The position numbers and the translations under genes were made by a program. Below, piece after piece: positions 25,426-33,202 of a stretch of DNA of 64,000 bases; position 1 is the first letter of the stretch; each line of letters starts with the position of its first letter. Source of the stretch: Rhodohalobacter mucosus (GTDB lineage: Bacteria; Bacteroidota; Rhodothermia; Balneolales; Balneolaceae); assembly GCF_003150675.1 (NCBI RefSeq), contig NZ_QGGB01000007.1, forward strand, positions 1 through 64,000, given 5' to 3'. The notes under the pieces are model-generated. The model saw only the letters and a program-made list of their open reading frames with translations. It did no database searches and was not told where the DNA came from.

Positions 25426-26301
25426 TTAGAGCTCGATATCTTCAAAAGTGAGACCATATTTTTCTTTTGACTTAATTGCACGTTTAATGACTGCATTGGA
25501 ATCAACTCTACTGAGCTCTTTTTTGAGTTTTTCAATATTTTCATCTTTTGCATTAAGTCCGATAATAACTTCTCCAACAGCATCTGCACCAAACGAATAA
25601 GGAGTATCTGGATGATTCCACATAATTAATCTAATTTCATTTTCATGTTTCCAATGTATTGATTTCGTGCAATGGACAGCTTCTGTTACATCAAAATTTT
25701 CATCTGTAGAATCACCATTAAGAGGAGTATCAATATTTACGTGTGGTATTTCATCAGTATATATAACATCGTGAAGTGCAAGCAGTATACCTTCCTCAGT
25801 CAATAATTGTTTTTGCTTTTCCGCTATGACTTCTGTTTTCAGTCCGATACAAATACCTTCATGATTTTCTGAATAGTAAGCCCACATTGGTAATGAATTC
25901 CAATCCCTAACCAATGATAAAATTCCAAACCTTTCATATTGTAATTCCAATAGTTCGGCAGCTGCAATTGTTGGATCCTTTCGGTGAATCATAGCCCTTT
26001 TCCAAGCGATACTTTCTAATTCTTTACGTTGCAATCGAGTTGCTGTAGAAAATCTTTGCTTGGTTTTTTTATGAATGTACTGCTTTAGTTCATCTTCAGG
26101 TAAACCAATAAAATTTGACTCAGGAATAAAGTAGTGCTCAAAAGGATCGTTAAGATGACGAGCACTTGAAAAGAATGCTTCACCCGTAGTTGCCATTTTT
26201 ATTCCGAAGTTATCTTCATCGAAAACTCTGTATTTGTATAATAATGACGGCATGTTATCTAAGTTTTCTTCAATTGGATTGTAGCTAATTCGTTTAGTCA
26301 C
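25426..26301 (-). CDS. DUF2971 family protein (cassette D)
   Basis: 291 residues from a GTG at 26301, or 275 from an ATG at 26253; neither has a good ribosome site, as is common in cassettes. LLYKYRVFDEDNF, NDPFEHYF, the WAYYSENHEGICIGL core and the C-terminal HWKHENEIRLIMW motif are characteristic of DUF2971, a family of unknown function often found in mobile and defence-associated loci. The gene fills its cassette and ends 15 bp before attC site 1. Confidence 0.8.
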   Translation of the reverse strand: MTKRISYNPIEENLDNMPSLLYKYRVFDEDNFGIKMATTGEAFFSSARHLNDPFEHYFIPESNFIGLPEDELKQYIHKKTKQRFSTATRLQRKELESIAWKRAMIHRKDPTIAAAELLELQYERFGILSLVRDWNSLPMWAYYSENHEGICIGLKTEVIAEKQKQLLTEEGILLALHDVIYTDEIPHVNIDTPLNGDSTDENFDVTEAVHCTKSIHWKHENEIRLIMWNHPDTPYSFGADAVGEVIIGLNAKDENIEKLKKELSRVDSNAVIKRAIKSKEKYGLTFEDIEL

Positions 26302-26330
26302 TTTTTAATTTCATTTAGTGGTTAGAATTT

Positions 26331-27047
26331 GGCATAACGACACAGCGTTTAAACGGCACGGGGATTATGATTTGGTTGAAGTAGCAAAATTAATTCCTGG
26401 CAATCAAGTTCCATCGCACCCCGTCCGCGTCCGATTTAAAACGCCTTGTGTGCGCCCGGCATAGGTGCCTTTGGCTTACAGGTATGTAAGCCAAAAATCT
26501 TGAGGGTGAAAGTCCATTATGAGTCCCGCTGGAGAGCGGGGAACCATTAGCAAGTCGCAAGGGCGTTGCCGGTAACCGCAAGTCTGAAATAAGCGAGACT
26601 GCAAGCTCTGGTGCTGATGAACAGGAACCGCATAAGAGGCTAAATGTATTGAACAAGTAAGCACATCATTGAAACGTCCGAAACACCTCGAGGTGAATGT
26701 TCATTATGTAGATGCGGCAGGCATTAGATGAAAGAAGGCATTCTTACTCGGGGAGATCCTGGCTGTTTATAGAGTCAGGAATTCGAAAAAAGTCGTATTA
26801 ATCCGGCACTGCCGGATGAAGGGCTGAACGTTGTTCTCTCAGAAATTGAATTGGAAGCAAGACTGCAAAACGGATAATTTACCGGCAGTCATGCAGTCCA
26901 ATGTGAAAGTATGAGATGGCTCCAACCAACGAAAAGAGCGGTTGGAGTGATGGATGACGAACCGCCTTATACGCGATCCGTACGTGCGGTGGTCTGAGAG
27001 GCGCACAATGAGTTTAATTGCTCACGGCCGTCTACTCGATTATACCC
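26331..27047 (-). other. attC site 2 (membrane-protein cassette), split by a group II intron
   Basis: Without the intron the site is 126 bp. On the minus strand: R'' GGGTATAAC, L'' GCGTTTTAAATCGG, L' CCGTGCCGTTTAAACGC, R' GTTATGCC. The intron separates TATACCC from ACAAGG in this strand's R'' core. The R'' box is not a perfect complement of the cassette's 5' core (GTTAACCC), which suggests drift after the intron landed. Confidence 0.75.
26450..27040 (+). ncRNA. ORF-less group II intron inserted in an attC core
   Basis: The 5' end is GTGCGCCCGGCATAGGTGCC, followed by AATCTTGAGGGTGAAAGTCC and a TAGCAAGTCGCAAG segment, the typical domain I sequence of bacterial group II introns. Domain V is at about 26956-26996 (ACCGCC stem, GTGCGGTGG return strand, then TGAGAGGCG). 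A domain VI hairpin and the 3' end CTACTCGAT follow. At 591 nt, domain IV has no reverse transcriptase/maturase frame. It lies on the strand opposite the cassette genes, and its exact removal restores CTTGT|TATACC. Splicing or mobility would need a maturase in trans. Confidence 0.85.
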
Positions 27048-27055
27048 AGACTTTA

Positions 27056-27415
27056 TTAAAATGAGTATTTAGAATATTTCATTGCTTCAGCCTCAATTTT
27101 TTTATTGTAATTCCGTACACCTATGATAGCCCAGATTATATTGATCAACCAATAAATTGCTGGTATTGAAATTCCTATTAAGTAAAACTCAAATAAGTAA
27201 TCAGCTGTCCAATCAAAGAAGTCATAATTTCCTTCAATTATGTTATCAAATAGGTAATAGTAGCTAATACCTATCAACGCAATTGGAAGGAATGTCATTA
27301 TAAATCCACCTAATACGGTTGAATAGAATAAACCGATAGGGCCGAACAGCAAAGTCAGAAGTATTGCTATTCCCGTACTTTTTGGAGACTTAGTAATAAT
27401 GTATGGTGTTGACAT
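27056..27415 (-). CDS. Small membrane protein (cassette C)
   Basis: 119 residues with hydrophobic stretches at about 15-30, 34-52 and 85-106 (TGIAILLTLLFGPIGLFYST; IYWLINIIWAIIGVRNYNKK). The N-terminal LLFGPIGLFYST resembles small TM2-like proteins, but I cannot name a family. It is AT-rich and fills its cassette, with 17 bp between its ATG and the attC site 3 core. Confidence 0.6.
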   Translation of the reverse strand: MSTPYIITKSPKSTGIAILLTLLFGPIGLFYSTVLGGFIMTFLPIALIGISYYYLFDNIIEGNYDFFDWTADYLFEFYLIGISIPAIYWLINIIWAIIGVRNYNKKIEAEAMKYSKYSF

Positions 27416-27431
27416 TACATTTAGATTCTAT

Positions 27432-27567
27432 GGGTTAACGGTTTGGCGTTTAACCGGCTTAGCCTATTTGGTTAGTAATGTAATTAAAACTGAAAACATC
27501 TTTTAGCCCACGAATATTGAAATAGCAAAAAGCGGCCATGTTCACGTTGAAACGCTGGTTATAGGGC
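27432..27567 (-). other. attC site 3 (PLDc_N/NERD cassette)
   Basis: On the minus strand: R'' GCCCTATAAC, L'' GCGTTTCAAC, a long loop of about 85 nt, L' GGTTAAACGCC, R' GTTAACCC. One extra C in L'' is the extrahelical base. Confidence 0.82.
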
Positions 27568-27659
27568 GCTGTGAGATGCGTTTAGAAATTATTTTCAAGC
27601 TTTAGATATGGTGTGTGCCTTACTCGATTCAATATTTTTAAAACATGAAAATTTCTGCA

Positions 27660-28418
27660 CTACTTTTTCTTTGTATATCTACATTCTGGAAAATTAGAAC
27701 AGCCAAAAAATTTTCCATGCTTGCCATTTTTTAAAACAAGTATCCCCCCACATTTGGGACAATATCTAGGAACTGAACTTTTTTTGCCCCATTTGGTAAT
27801 CCTCTTTACAAACTTCCTGTGCTTTTTTTTAATATCCTTTTTGTCGACAATTACTTGTTTAACGAGGTCGTCAATTCTTTCCAGTTGATTATGCGTTAAA
27901 TGAATTTCTTTATTTCTCCTGATTGTTCTTAAAATCTTACGTTTGTAAATGACGGGCACAGAAGATTTTATTTTTTTGAGTTTTCCAGATCCTGCAAAAA
28001 CAATAATTGGGAAATATTTCAAACCAGTAAAATCTGAAAATATCTGTTTGAGAAAATTAATGTGAGACCAGCTTTGAATAACTGGATTAAAAATTTTGTA
28101 TTTATTTTTGAAAAGCGTTTGAGTCCAATATTTGGAGTTCTCATTCCCAAATATCCACCCCTTATAGTTTTTTGTTTCAATTACAAATATTCCATAAACA
28201 GATATGATTAAATGGTCTATTTGTTTGCTTCTTCCCTTGTTTTTTAAGTAGATGTCATTATAAACTATATAATCATTTTTGTTAAGTCTTCGTAGCTTTC
28301 GTGCAACACTATATTCTCCTAATACGCCTTTGATTTTTGGCAAATATTTCTTTTTAAAAAGGACGCCAACTAAATAGAGAATAAAAACAAATACAATATA
28401 TGCTATACTTTCATCCAA
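27660..28418 (-). CDS. NERD-domain nuclease-like protein with zinc ribbon (cassette B)
   Basis: 252 residues. There is an N-terminal membrane segment (IAYIVFVFILYLVGVLF), then a NERD domain at about 30-150 (GEYSVARKLRRL, SKQIDHLIISVYGIFVIETK), a nuclease-related fold whose D-x-E/T-K residues are present. A topoisomerase-type C4 zinc ribbon closes the protein (CPKCGG, FFGCSNFPEC). The membrane tether plus zinc ribbon suggests nucleic-acid handling at the membrane. It shares a cassette with the PLDc_N protein, and both begin MDES. Confidence 0.82.
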   Translation of the reverse strand: MDESIAYIVFVFILYLVGVLFKKKYLPKIKGVLGEYSVARKLRRLNKNDYIVYNDIYLKNKGRSKQIDHLIISVYGIFVIETKNYKGWIFGNENSKYWTQTLFKNKYKIFNPVIQSWSHINFLKQIFSDFTGLKYFPIIVFAGSGKLKKIKSSVPVIYKRKILRTIRRNKEIHLTHNQLERIDDLVKQVIVDKKDIKKKHRKFVKRITKWGKKSSVPRYCPKCGGILVLKNGKHGKFFGCSNFPECRYTKKK

Positions 28419-28438
28419 AAATTATCTTTTAAAGTCAT

Positions 28439-28630
28439 TTAATTTTTCTTTTTAATAGGAGCGAGCAACAGATAAAAAATCCATGCAAACCAAGAAATGA
28501 AGAGCACAGCCAAAACCCAAGCTAACTTTTCGCTTCCCATAGTTTTTTTAGAAATGAGAATTGACATTAGAGGTATTAGCCAGACGATTGCTATGATTGT
28601 TAAGAATGCAAGAGCTACTGATTCGTCCAT
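28439..28630 (-). CDS. PLDc_N small membrane protein (cassette B)
   Basis: 63 residues with two hydrophobic segments and the ending FISWFAWIFYLLLAPIKKK, the pattern of the stand-alone PLDc_N domain. A role is not known. It is the first gene of its cassette, 20 bp before the NERD gene, so the two move together. Confidence 0.7.
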   Translation of the reverse strand: MDESVALAFLTIIAIVWLIPLMSILISKKTMGSEKLAWVLAVLFISWFAWIFYLLLAPIKKKN

Positions 28631-28698
28631 TTTATATCAAATTAATTCAATATAAATATTCATTTGGAGTGTAAAATCTCTTTAAGTGTGTATTAAAA

Positions 28699-28787
28699 GC
28701 CCTATAACGATGCGGCGTTTGTCCGGCGTGGCAATCAGCAAAGCCGTGAACAAGAATTGCTTAAACGACCGATACGCTTGTTAGCGG
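28699..28787 (-). other. attC site 4 (HsdR_N cassette)
   Basis: On the minus strand: R'' CCGCTAAC, L'' GCGTATCGGTCG, loop, L' CCGGACAAACGCC, R' GTTATAGGGC. The arms pair less tightly than in the other sites but keep the unpaired extra base on the L'' side. Confidence 0.78.
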
Positions 28788-28819
28788 TTAAGCCAATATT
28801 TATTTTTTACATAAAAAGT

Positions 28820-29926
28820 TTAATGAACCTTTGCTTTAATTCTACTTCTCAGCTGTGGTTCAGCAACTTCAAGAGCCAAGTCAATAATATCCTGAATATT
28901 TTTCCGACTGTAATTAGTACCAAGCCACCAGCCTGAGACTACTTCAACTGATTTTTCTTCTGCTAAATCAGGACGTCCCGGATAAAGTTCATATTTATCT
29001 CTTGCCAAATACCTTCTTTTCCTTCCATGCTTTCTCGAAGCAAATCTTTCAAGAAATGAATCATCTTCTTTTGCTAATAATTCAAATAGGGTGACCATTA
29101 CTTCACGAGCAGAACCTGCTGAAATTTCTTGATCCTTAAATGTTAAATTGTAGTCATCAACTTTTTGAGTTCGAAACTTTTTGGGTGACGGTTTACTATT
29201 TTTTGTAGATCGTTCTGATATGTTTCGAACAGTTTTCTTTTCAACTCTTGAAGTACCATGAGAATTTATTTGTTCATCAAAAAACTGACTACAAACATCC
29301 AAATCGGGCTTATAACCACATAAATCTTCTACTTTTTCAGCTAATAACTCTAATAATATTGAATCTTGTTCCTGAAGTATAGATTCCCATGCTTTAGGTA
29401 GATTATTTGCTATGACTCTAAACTTTGCGACATTTTGGTAATCAGATCGGGCTGATATTAATGCTTCTCCAGATGTAACATTCTGGTATTTTAAATATCG
29501 AACAAGTCGCTTTTCGATTTCATCAAGACTCCTTTCCAGCATATCTATTTTATAAACTCTTCTTTCATCATAGCGCCCTTGTTCACCTGGTAAGTAAAAA
29601 CTCCATTCTTGACCATCAGTTAAAATTGCCATCGGAACCCCAAGATGAAATGCATATTCAAATAATTGGCGGTCCGCTCCATCTGCTAACCCAACATTTT
29701 TTACTTCTATAAATACAGCCGGTTTATTTTTAGGATGACACAATGCATAATCAACTCTTCGATTTTCAACTGTAAATTCAGGAACTACAATTGACGTGTC
29801 AAATACGGGCCAGCCGAGTTCATTTAAAGCTGGCAAAAGAATACCTTGAGAAACAGATGCTTCTGAGGTAAATGATCCTTGACGTAACCCATTTTGCACT
29901 TTTTTTAAGTGATCAGATAGTCCCAT
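28820..29926 (-). CDS. HsdR N-terminal-type nuclease-domain protein (cassette A)
   Basis: 368 residues. Positions 15-130 resemble the PD-(D/E)XK domain found at the N-terminus of type I restriction subunits: E in SEASVSQGILLPAL, D in RRVDYALCHP, then FIEVKNVG as the E-x-K. The central linker is basic and Ser/Thr-rich. The C-terminus (residues about 280-360) has VVSGWWLGTNYSRKNIQDII, a small domain that often follows such nuclease domains. There is no motor and no methylase beside it, so it is not a restriction subunit in the usual sense. Confidence 0.78.
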   Translation of the reverse strand: MGLSDHLKKVQNGLRQGSFTSEASVSQGILLPALNELGWPVFDTSIVVPEFTVENRRVDYALCHPKNKPAVFIEVKNVGLADGADRQLFEYAFHLGVPMAILTDGQEWSFYLPGEQGRYDERRVYKIDMLERSLDEIEKRLVRYLKYQNVTSGEALISARSDYQNVAKFRVIANNLPKAWESILQEQDSILLELLAEKVEDLCGYKPDLDVCSQFFDEQINSHGTSRVEKKTVRNISERSTKNSKPSPKKFRTQKVDDYNLTFKDQEISAGSAREVMVTLFELLAKEDDSFLERFASRKHGRKRRYLARDKYELYPGRPDLAEEKSVEVVSGWWLGTNYSRKNIQDIIDLALEVAEPQLRSRIKAKVH

Positions 29927-29970
29927 GTTTTTGGATGAACTTAGTAAAAATTTGTGATCTTATTTTTTGA

Positions 29971-30015
29971 CCGCTAACGGCTTGGTAATTACGGCATATA
30001 AGTAATTAATTTACC
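29971..30015 (-). other. Cassette-array boundary: half attC-like site
   Basis: CCGCTAACGG then CTTGGTAATTAC matches the R'-L' half of attC sites 1 and 3 (TAACGG, TTGG). The core GTTAGCGG (minus strand) is the 5' edge of cassette A. The rest of a site is not clear: GTAATTAATTTACC could be a short L'' arm. This may be a decayed fifth attC belonging to the ankyrin gene to its right. Confidence 0.5.
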
Positions 30016-30682
30016 TAAGTTTTCGATAAAGACTTGGAGCTCTTTCCTCCAATTCACTTGTTACGTAGACATCTCTCATGGGTGTTTCTCCAAATACCCA
30101 GCCACTAAACGTAGCCCCATTATTTACTAAAAACTCAGCAATCTCATAATATTTTTTATCATATCTCGAATACTGCCCCCCGAAAGTACCGTAGCCAGTA
30201 GCGTTGGCACCTCGACCTATTCTATTATAATCCAACGCAAAAGCTAATGGAAGTCTTGTTTCTGTATTTCCACCATAAGTACTTCTGTCATGTAATTTAT
30301 TAAAGTCTGCTCCTTTTGTTTTTAAAAACTCAAGAGCATCCATGTTTTTAACCCATATTGCAGTAAGAACTACACCCGAATCATCAGGCTTTAAACCGTG
30401 ATCAAAAAGTAATTCTAAAATATTTAAATGGCCGTAGTAAATAGCATATTGCCCAGCTTCGTTTCCGGCATTAGGAGTCATTCCAGCTTTTAAAAACAAT
30501 TCGACCGCTGAATAATCACCTTCTTGTATTCTAGAATGGTATTCATCAATTGTGAACTCAATTCCAATGTCTGACAACATTTTACGAGCTTCAAATCTTT
30601 CTTGAGCTTTTCTCTCTTCAAATTTACAACCAGTAAGTAAAAGTATTAGGAAAAATAAAACTGAGTATGTTGTTTTCATCAT
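30011..30682 (-). CDS. Ankyrin-repeat lipoprotein
   Basis: 223 residues. A lipoprotein signal peptide ends in LLLLTGC (Cys19), then two to four ankyrin-like repeats: GDYSAVELFLKAGMTPNAG, GHLNILELLFDHGLKPDDS and MDALEFLKTKGADFN. It is predicted to be an outer- or inner-membrane-anchored interaction protein. It is AT-rich like the cassettes, and its stop codon lies at the possible fifth attC, so it may once have been a cassette. Confidence 0.7.
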   Translation of the reverse strand: MMKTTYSVLFFLILLLTGCKFEERKAQERFEARKMLSDIGIEFTIDEYHSRIQEGDYSAVELFLKAGMTPNAGNEAGQYAIYYGHLNILELLFDHGLKPDDSGVVLTAIWVKNMDALEFLKTKGADFNKLHDRSTYGGNTETRLPLAFALDYNRIGRGANATGYGTFGGQYSRYDKKYYEIAEFLVNNGATFSGWVFGETPMRDVYVTSELEERAPSLYRKLR

Positions 30683-30869
30683 TATTCAAAGTTAGAGTGG
30701 ATTATAAAATGTCCATGAATAAGAAATGGATTTTGCTATACCATCTAAGCCTGGAAAAAGAACGTCCGCGGTGACATTCATTTATTTCAATTCTTTTGCT
30801 AAATCTCTAAAGAAATTTATTTTATAAATATTCGAGTTTTCTGAGAGTCTGATGCATGGAAATGTTTAA

Positions 30870-31367
30870 TCATTTACTAATGGTAATACTCTTAATTGTT
30901 CCATTCTCAAAGTACCCAAAATTATCATCAATACCGTCTCTAGACCAGACTTCCAAATCAACTCTATGTCTATCGTAGTAAAAAACAACTTTAGAATATT
31001 CGGCTGGGACAGAATATTCTAATTCTTCCCATTCTGCATTATTTCCCCACAACTCCATACATTTGGATAAATGATCACCAATTGATACGCCTAGAATTTT
31101 GCCACTAAATGCTATACCTGAATGTAATTGAGCGGCTTTAATTGAGGATACTTGGTTTCGATTGTTGTAGTAGACTATTAATCCATGATTAAAAAAAGAA
31201 TCAAAATAATCTCCTGTACGAGTTGGTGTGCCTAAAATTAGCTGAACCTCCATTTTACTTTGTCCGATATCTATAGGTAAATCACTATCAGTATTAATTT
31301 TTTTATTGGTTTCTTCACACCCAAAAAATACAATCACGACTAATGCATATAAAAGAAGATTTTTCAT
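30870..31367 (-). CDS. Small lipoprotein of unknown function
   Basis: 165 residues with a lipobox at VIVFFGC (about residue 17). The remainder (IGQSKMEVQLILGTPTRTGDY and later GVSIGDHLSKCMELWG) contains two repeats of a 'G..l.e..ellG.P' pattern like those of SmpA/OmlA-type small domains. I do not recognise a specific family. Confidence 0.6.
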   Translation of the reverse strand: MKNLLLYALVVIVFFGCEETNKKINTDSDLPIDIGQSKMEVQLILGTPTRTGDYFDSFFNHGLIVYYNNRNQVSSIKAAQLHSGIAFSGKILGVSIGDHLSKCMELWGNNAEWEELEYSVPAEYSKVVFYYDRHRVDLEVWSRDGIDDNFGYFENGTIKSITISK

Positions 31368-31619
31368 ATTTCAACAAAATCTAAATTTATTGGTTAAGGC
31401 ACCTAACATATAATTCTGTTTATGAAAACTTGATCCTATACTTTTCGCACATTATCTGATTTCTCTGTTATTAGCAAATGCAGACTATTACCAGGCATGT
31501 TCTGCGACACTTTATTTGCAGTACTGTCTTGTGATAATTCAAAAGTGACATTTTTCTGTAAGGGATCGCCATTTTTTTGTTCTTACTATTATAAATGGCA
31601 ACAAGAGACAGGAGAAAAT

Positions 31620-31844
31620 ATGACTGAAGAAATCAGACTAACCAGAGATATACACAACTTCGTCCGTGACCACATGTGCTGGGAAGAGTCACTTAGACTT
31701 TTAGATGAGATTGTTGAATCAGAGGAGTGGATTCAACATTTAGAAATTGATATGCTTCTATATGAAATGGCAAGTAAAGAACAGGAACTGAGGGCGGTTA
31801 AACCCTCAATTCCTGAATTTTTATTAAGAAGACGTGCTTTCTGA
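31620..31844 (+). CDS. Small acidic protein of unknown function
   Basis: 74 residues (MTEEIRLTRDIHNFVRDHM onwards), mostly helical and acidic. The ATG at 31620 is preceded by AGGAGAAAAT, a fair ribosome site. It is the only plus-strand gene in the virus-like region, and its last 21 bp overlap the end of the holin-like gene on the other strand. It may be a small regulator, or not a gene at all. Confidence 0.42.
   Translation: MTEEIRLTRDIHNFVRDHMCWEESLRLLDEIVESEEWIQHLEIDMLLYEMASKEQELRAVKPSIPEFLLRRRAF
31787..31833. terminator. Inverted repeat at the end of the virus-like operon
   Basis: AGGAACTGAGGG and ACCCTCAATTCCT form a 12-bp stem with one mismatch around a 6-7-nt loop. A T-run follows on the plus strand (GAATTTTTATT); on the minus strand the stem is followed by TGTTCTTT. 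It may end both the minus-strand operon and the small plus-strand gene. Confidence 0.5.
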
Positions 31845-32093
31845 TTGGGTTACTCCAACCGATACAGCAAAGCATCCATACAAATAACCTGCTGCCTCAA
31901 GTATTCCCAGGATAAGGAGTAGGGTAGTGTCAATTTCACCGATTTGAAGTTTACCGGCAGAAATTGATCCGGCAATAGCTAAGCTGGTGACACCACTGGT
32001 GGCAATGTCTTTGCCCTCTTCCGGGGTTTTGCCTCGGATTAGCTTGATGATTGCAGGTATTGCGGTAATGGTCTTTTTAAGTCGTGTGATCAT
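31824..32093 (-). CDS. Small two-TM protein, holin-like
   Basis: 89 residues with a basic amphipathic start (ITRLKKTITAIPAIIKLIRG) and two hydrophobic helices at about 33-49 and 57-79. It stands last in the operon after the cell-wall hydrolases, where lysis genes are usual. Size and topology suit a holin, but no family motif supports it. Confidence 0.5.
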   Translation of the reverse strand: MITRLKKTITAIPAIIKLIRGKTPEEGKDIATSGVTSLAIAGSISAGKLQIGEIDTTLLLILGILEAAGYLYGCFAVSVGVTQSESTSS

Positions 32094-32106
32094 TGGGGGA
32101 CGAGGT

Positions 32107-32427
32107 TTAAGGATTGTTGGGTGTTATTTCAATTTCGAGAGCACGGAGTCGGCCTTCGTGCTCTTCGAGGGTGATGGTTGTACTGGACTGATGAGTCTCG
32201 ATGGACTTTTTCAGCGATTCCAGGTCAATACTTTGTATTCGCTGTTCGGCCTGAATATTGATCATTAGCTCATACCACTTCTTAATTTCTGCGGTTTGAT
32301 TGTTGATCGAGTCATAGATCCCGGTCAGAAACAGGCAGATGATCGTGGTAATAATCAGCTCCTTATACTTGCTGAGGTAAGGTTCTATTCGTTGTGGTAG
32401 ATTAGACTGCTTCGGCTGTGGTTGCAT
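32107..32427 (-). CDS. Membrane-anchored coiled-coil protein
   Basis: 106 residues: one membrane segment (LIITTIICLFLTGIYDSI, about 28-45), then a heptad-like helix to the C-terminus (IQAEQRIQSIDLESLKKSIE). It lies between the D,D-peptidase and the holin-like gene, so a spanin- or holin-accessory-like role is possible. Confidence 0.5.
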   Translation of the reverse strand: MQPQPKQSNLPQRIEPYLSKYKELIITTIICLFLTGIYDSINNQTAEIKKWYELMINIQAEQRIQSIDLESLKKSIETHQSSTTITLEEHEGRLRALEIEITPNNP

Positions 32428-32947
32428 GTAGTTTCAGTGCCTGGTCAAGGGTTATAGATTTGCTGTTGGTCTGGCAGAAGAAGCTTCCATTAACCACAGA
32501 TTGATAGTAGTACAGGCCGTTAATTCGAAGCCACCTTAGCGGTCTCTGCTTTGTCGTATTTCCACTCCATCCATCAACATGCAGTCCAATTGCCGGGATA
32601 TCGGCTTTGGTTATTGGGCATTTATAACTCCAGTCGAAATACAAGCCCACTCCCTGAAACGGCCAGGTTGTAGCAAGCAGCCAATGATTAAGGGCAGAAG
32701 CCTGCTGTACACGCCATTGCGTAAAGAGTAGGCAGTCGATGGCCTTGCCCTTTCCGTGCGATTTCTGATCATTTCTGCGCCATGCAGAGGTAATCATGGT
32801 TGGCATGCCCGTCCACTGACGCCATGCCAGGAATGATTGCAGGAATCCGGTATCCATTCTTCCAATAGAATCCTGGATATCAAATTCACTGATCTTAAAG
32901 TGCCCACCATATGCATCAATTAGTGCGAGATAGTCTGATCGAGTCAT
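32402..32947 (-). CDS. Peptidase M15-like D,D-carboxypeptidase / endolysin
   Basis: 181 residues from the ATG at 32947, which follows AGGAGGAG and overlaps the previous gene by ATGA. The zinc motif SHGKGKAID (His64, Asp71) and the third ligand in GLHVD (His123) are in the M15A/VanY-like order. The N-terminal helix (DYLALIDAYGGHFKISEFD) is normal for phage M15 endolysins. It should cut peptide stems of peptidoglycan, with the transglycosylase cutting glycan strands. Confidence 0.78.
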   Translation of the reverse strand: MTRSDYLALIDAYGGHFKISEFDIQDSIGRMDTGFLQSFLAWRQWTGMPTMITSAWRRNDQKSHGKGKAIDCLLFTQWRVQQASALNHWLLATTWPFQGVGLYFDWSYKCPITKADIPAIGLHVDGWSGNTTKQRPLRWLRINGLYYYQSVVNGSFFCQTNSKSITLDQALKLHATTAEAV

Positions 32948-33186
32948 CTTCTCCTCCTGCGTCTGGATTTCCACCAGCAATATCCAAGGCCGACTGCCAG
33001 TGCTCCGGCTTTGTATTTGAATGGAATCTCGTCATTAATGTAGTCCTTGGCAGTTTTGATGAGATCCTTTTTAGTTTCATTATTTGTCTGATTATCAACA
33101 GGTGATTCACCAAGGCCGGGTGTTGGTTTTGAACAGCCGCAACCACAGCCGAGTCCATTATCGTAGATGTATTTTGATTTACTCAT
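32944..33186 (-). CDS. Small Cys-rich tail-anchored protein
   Basis: 80 residues: MSKSKYIYDNGLGCGCGCSK, a polar linker with GLGESP, then one hydrophobic segment (YKAGALAVGLGYCWWKS) and a tail of six arginines. It shares the 'KYIYDNGLG' start and the C-terminal membrane anchor with other small proteins of the operon. Probably a virion-membrane protein. Confidence 0.6.
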   Translation of the reverse strand: MSKSKYIYDNGLGCGCGCSKPTPGLGESPVDNQTNNETKKDLIKTAKDYINDEIPFKYKAGALAVGLGYCWWKSRRRRRR

Positions 33187-33202
33187 GTAGGATTATTTTA
33201 GG

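Larger units (their letters stand above)
25320..29978 (-). mobile_element. Four-cassette integron array without integrase (CALIN)
   Basis: Four attC sites alternate with genes that all read on the minus strand, as cassettes should. Each L'' arm shows an extra C not matched in L' (the extrahelical base), which fixes the orientation. In three of four cassettes the attC R'' box is the exact complement of the cassette's own 5' core: CCGCTAAC/GTTAGCGG, GCCCTATAAC/GTTATAGGGC and GGCATAAC/GTTATGCC. The fourth differs slightly and carries the intron. No intI or attI is visible. A half-site with the same TAACGG..TTGG pattern bounds the array at 29971-29990. Confidence 0.8.

Noticed and set aside
26390-26656. 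88-aa frame on the minus strand in the intron region
   Set aside because: It overlaps conserved domain I sequences of the group II intron, and the protein has no family match I recognise.
25320-29978. CRISPR-like or simple intergenic repeat explanation for the cassette spacers
   Set aside because: The sequences are not identical repeats. They share an imperfect stem, an extra base on one arm and core boxes that match cassette edges, which fits attC and not CRISPR.
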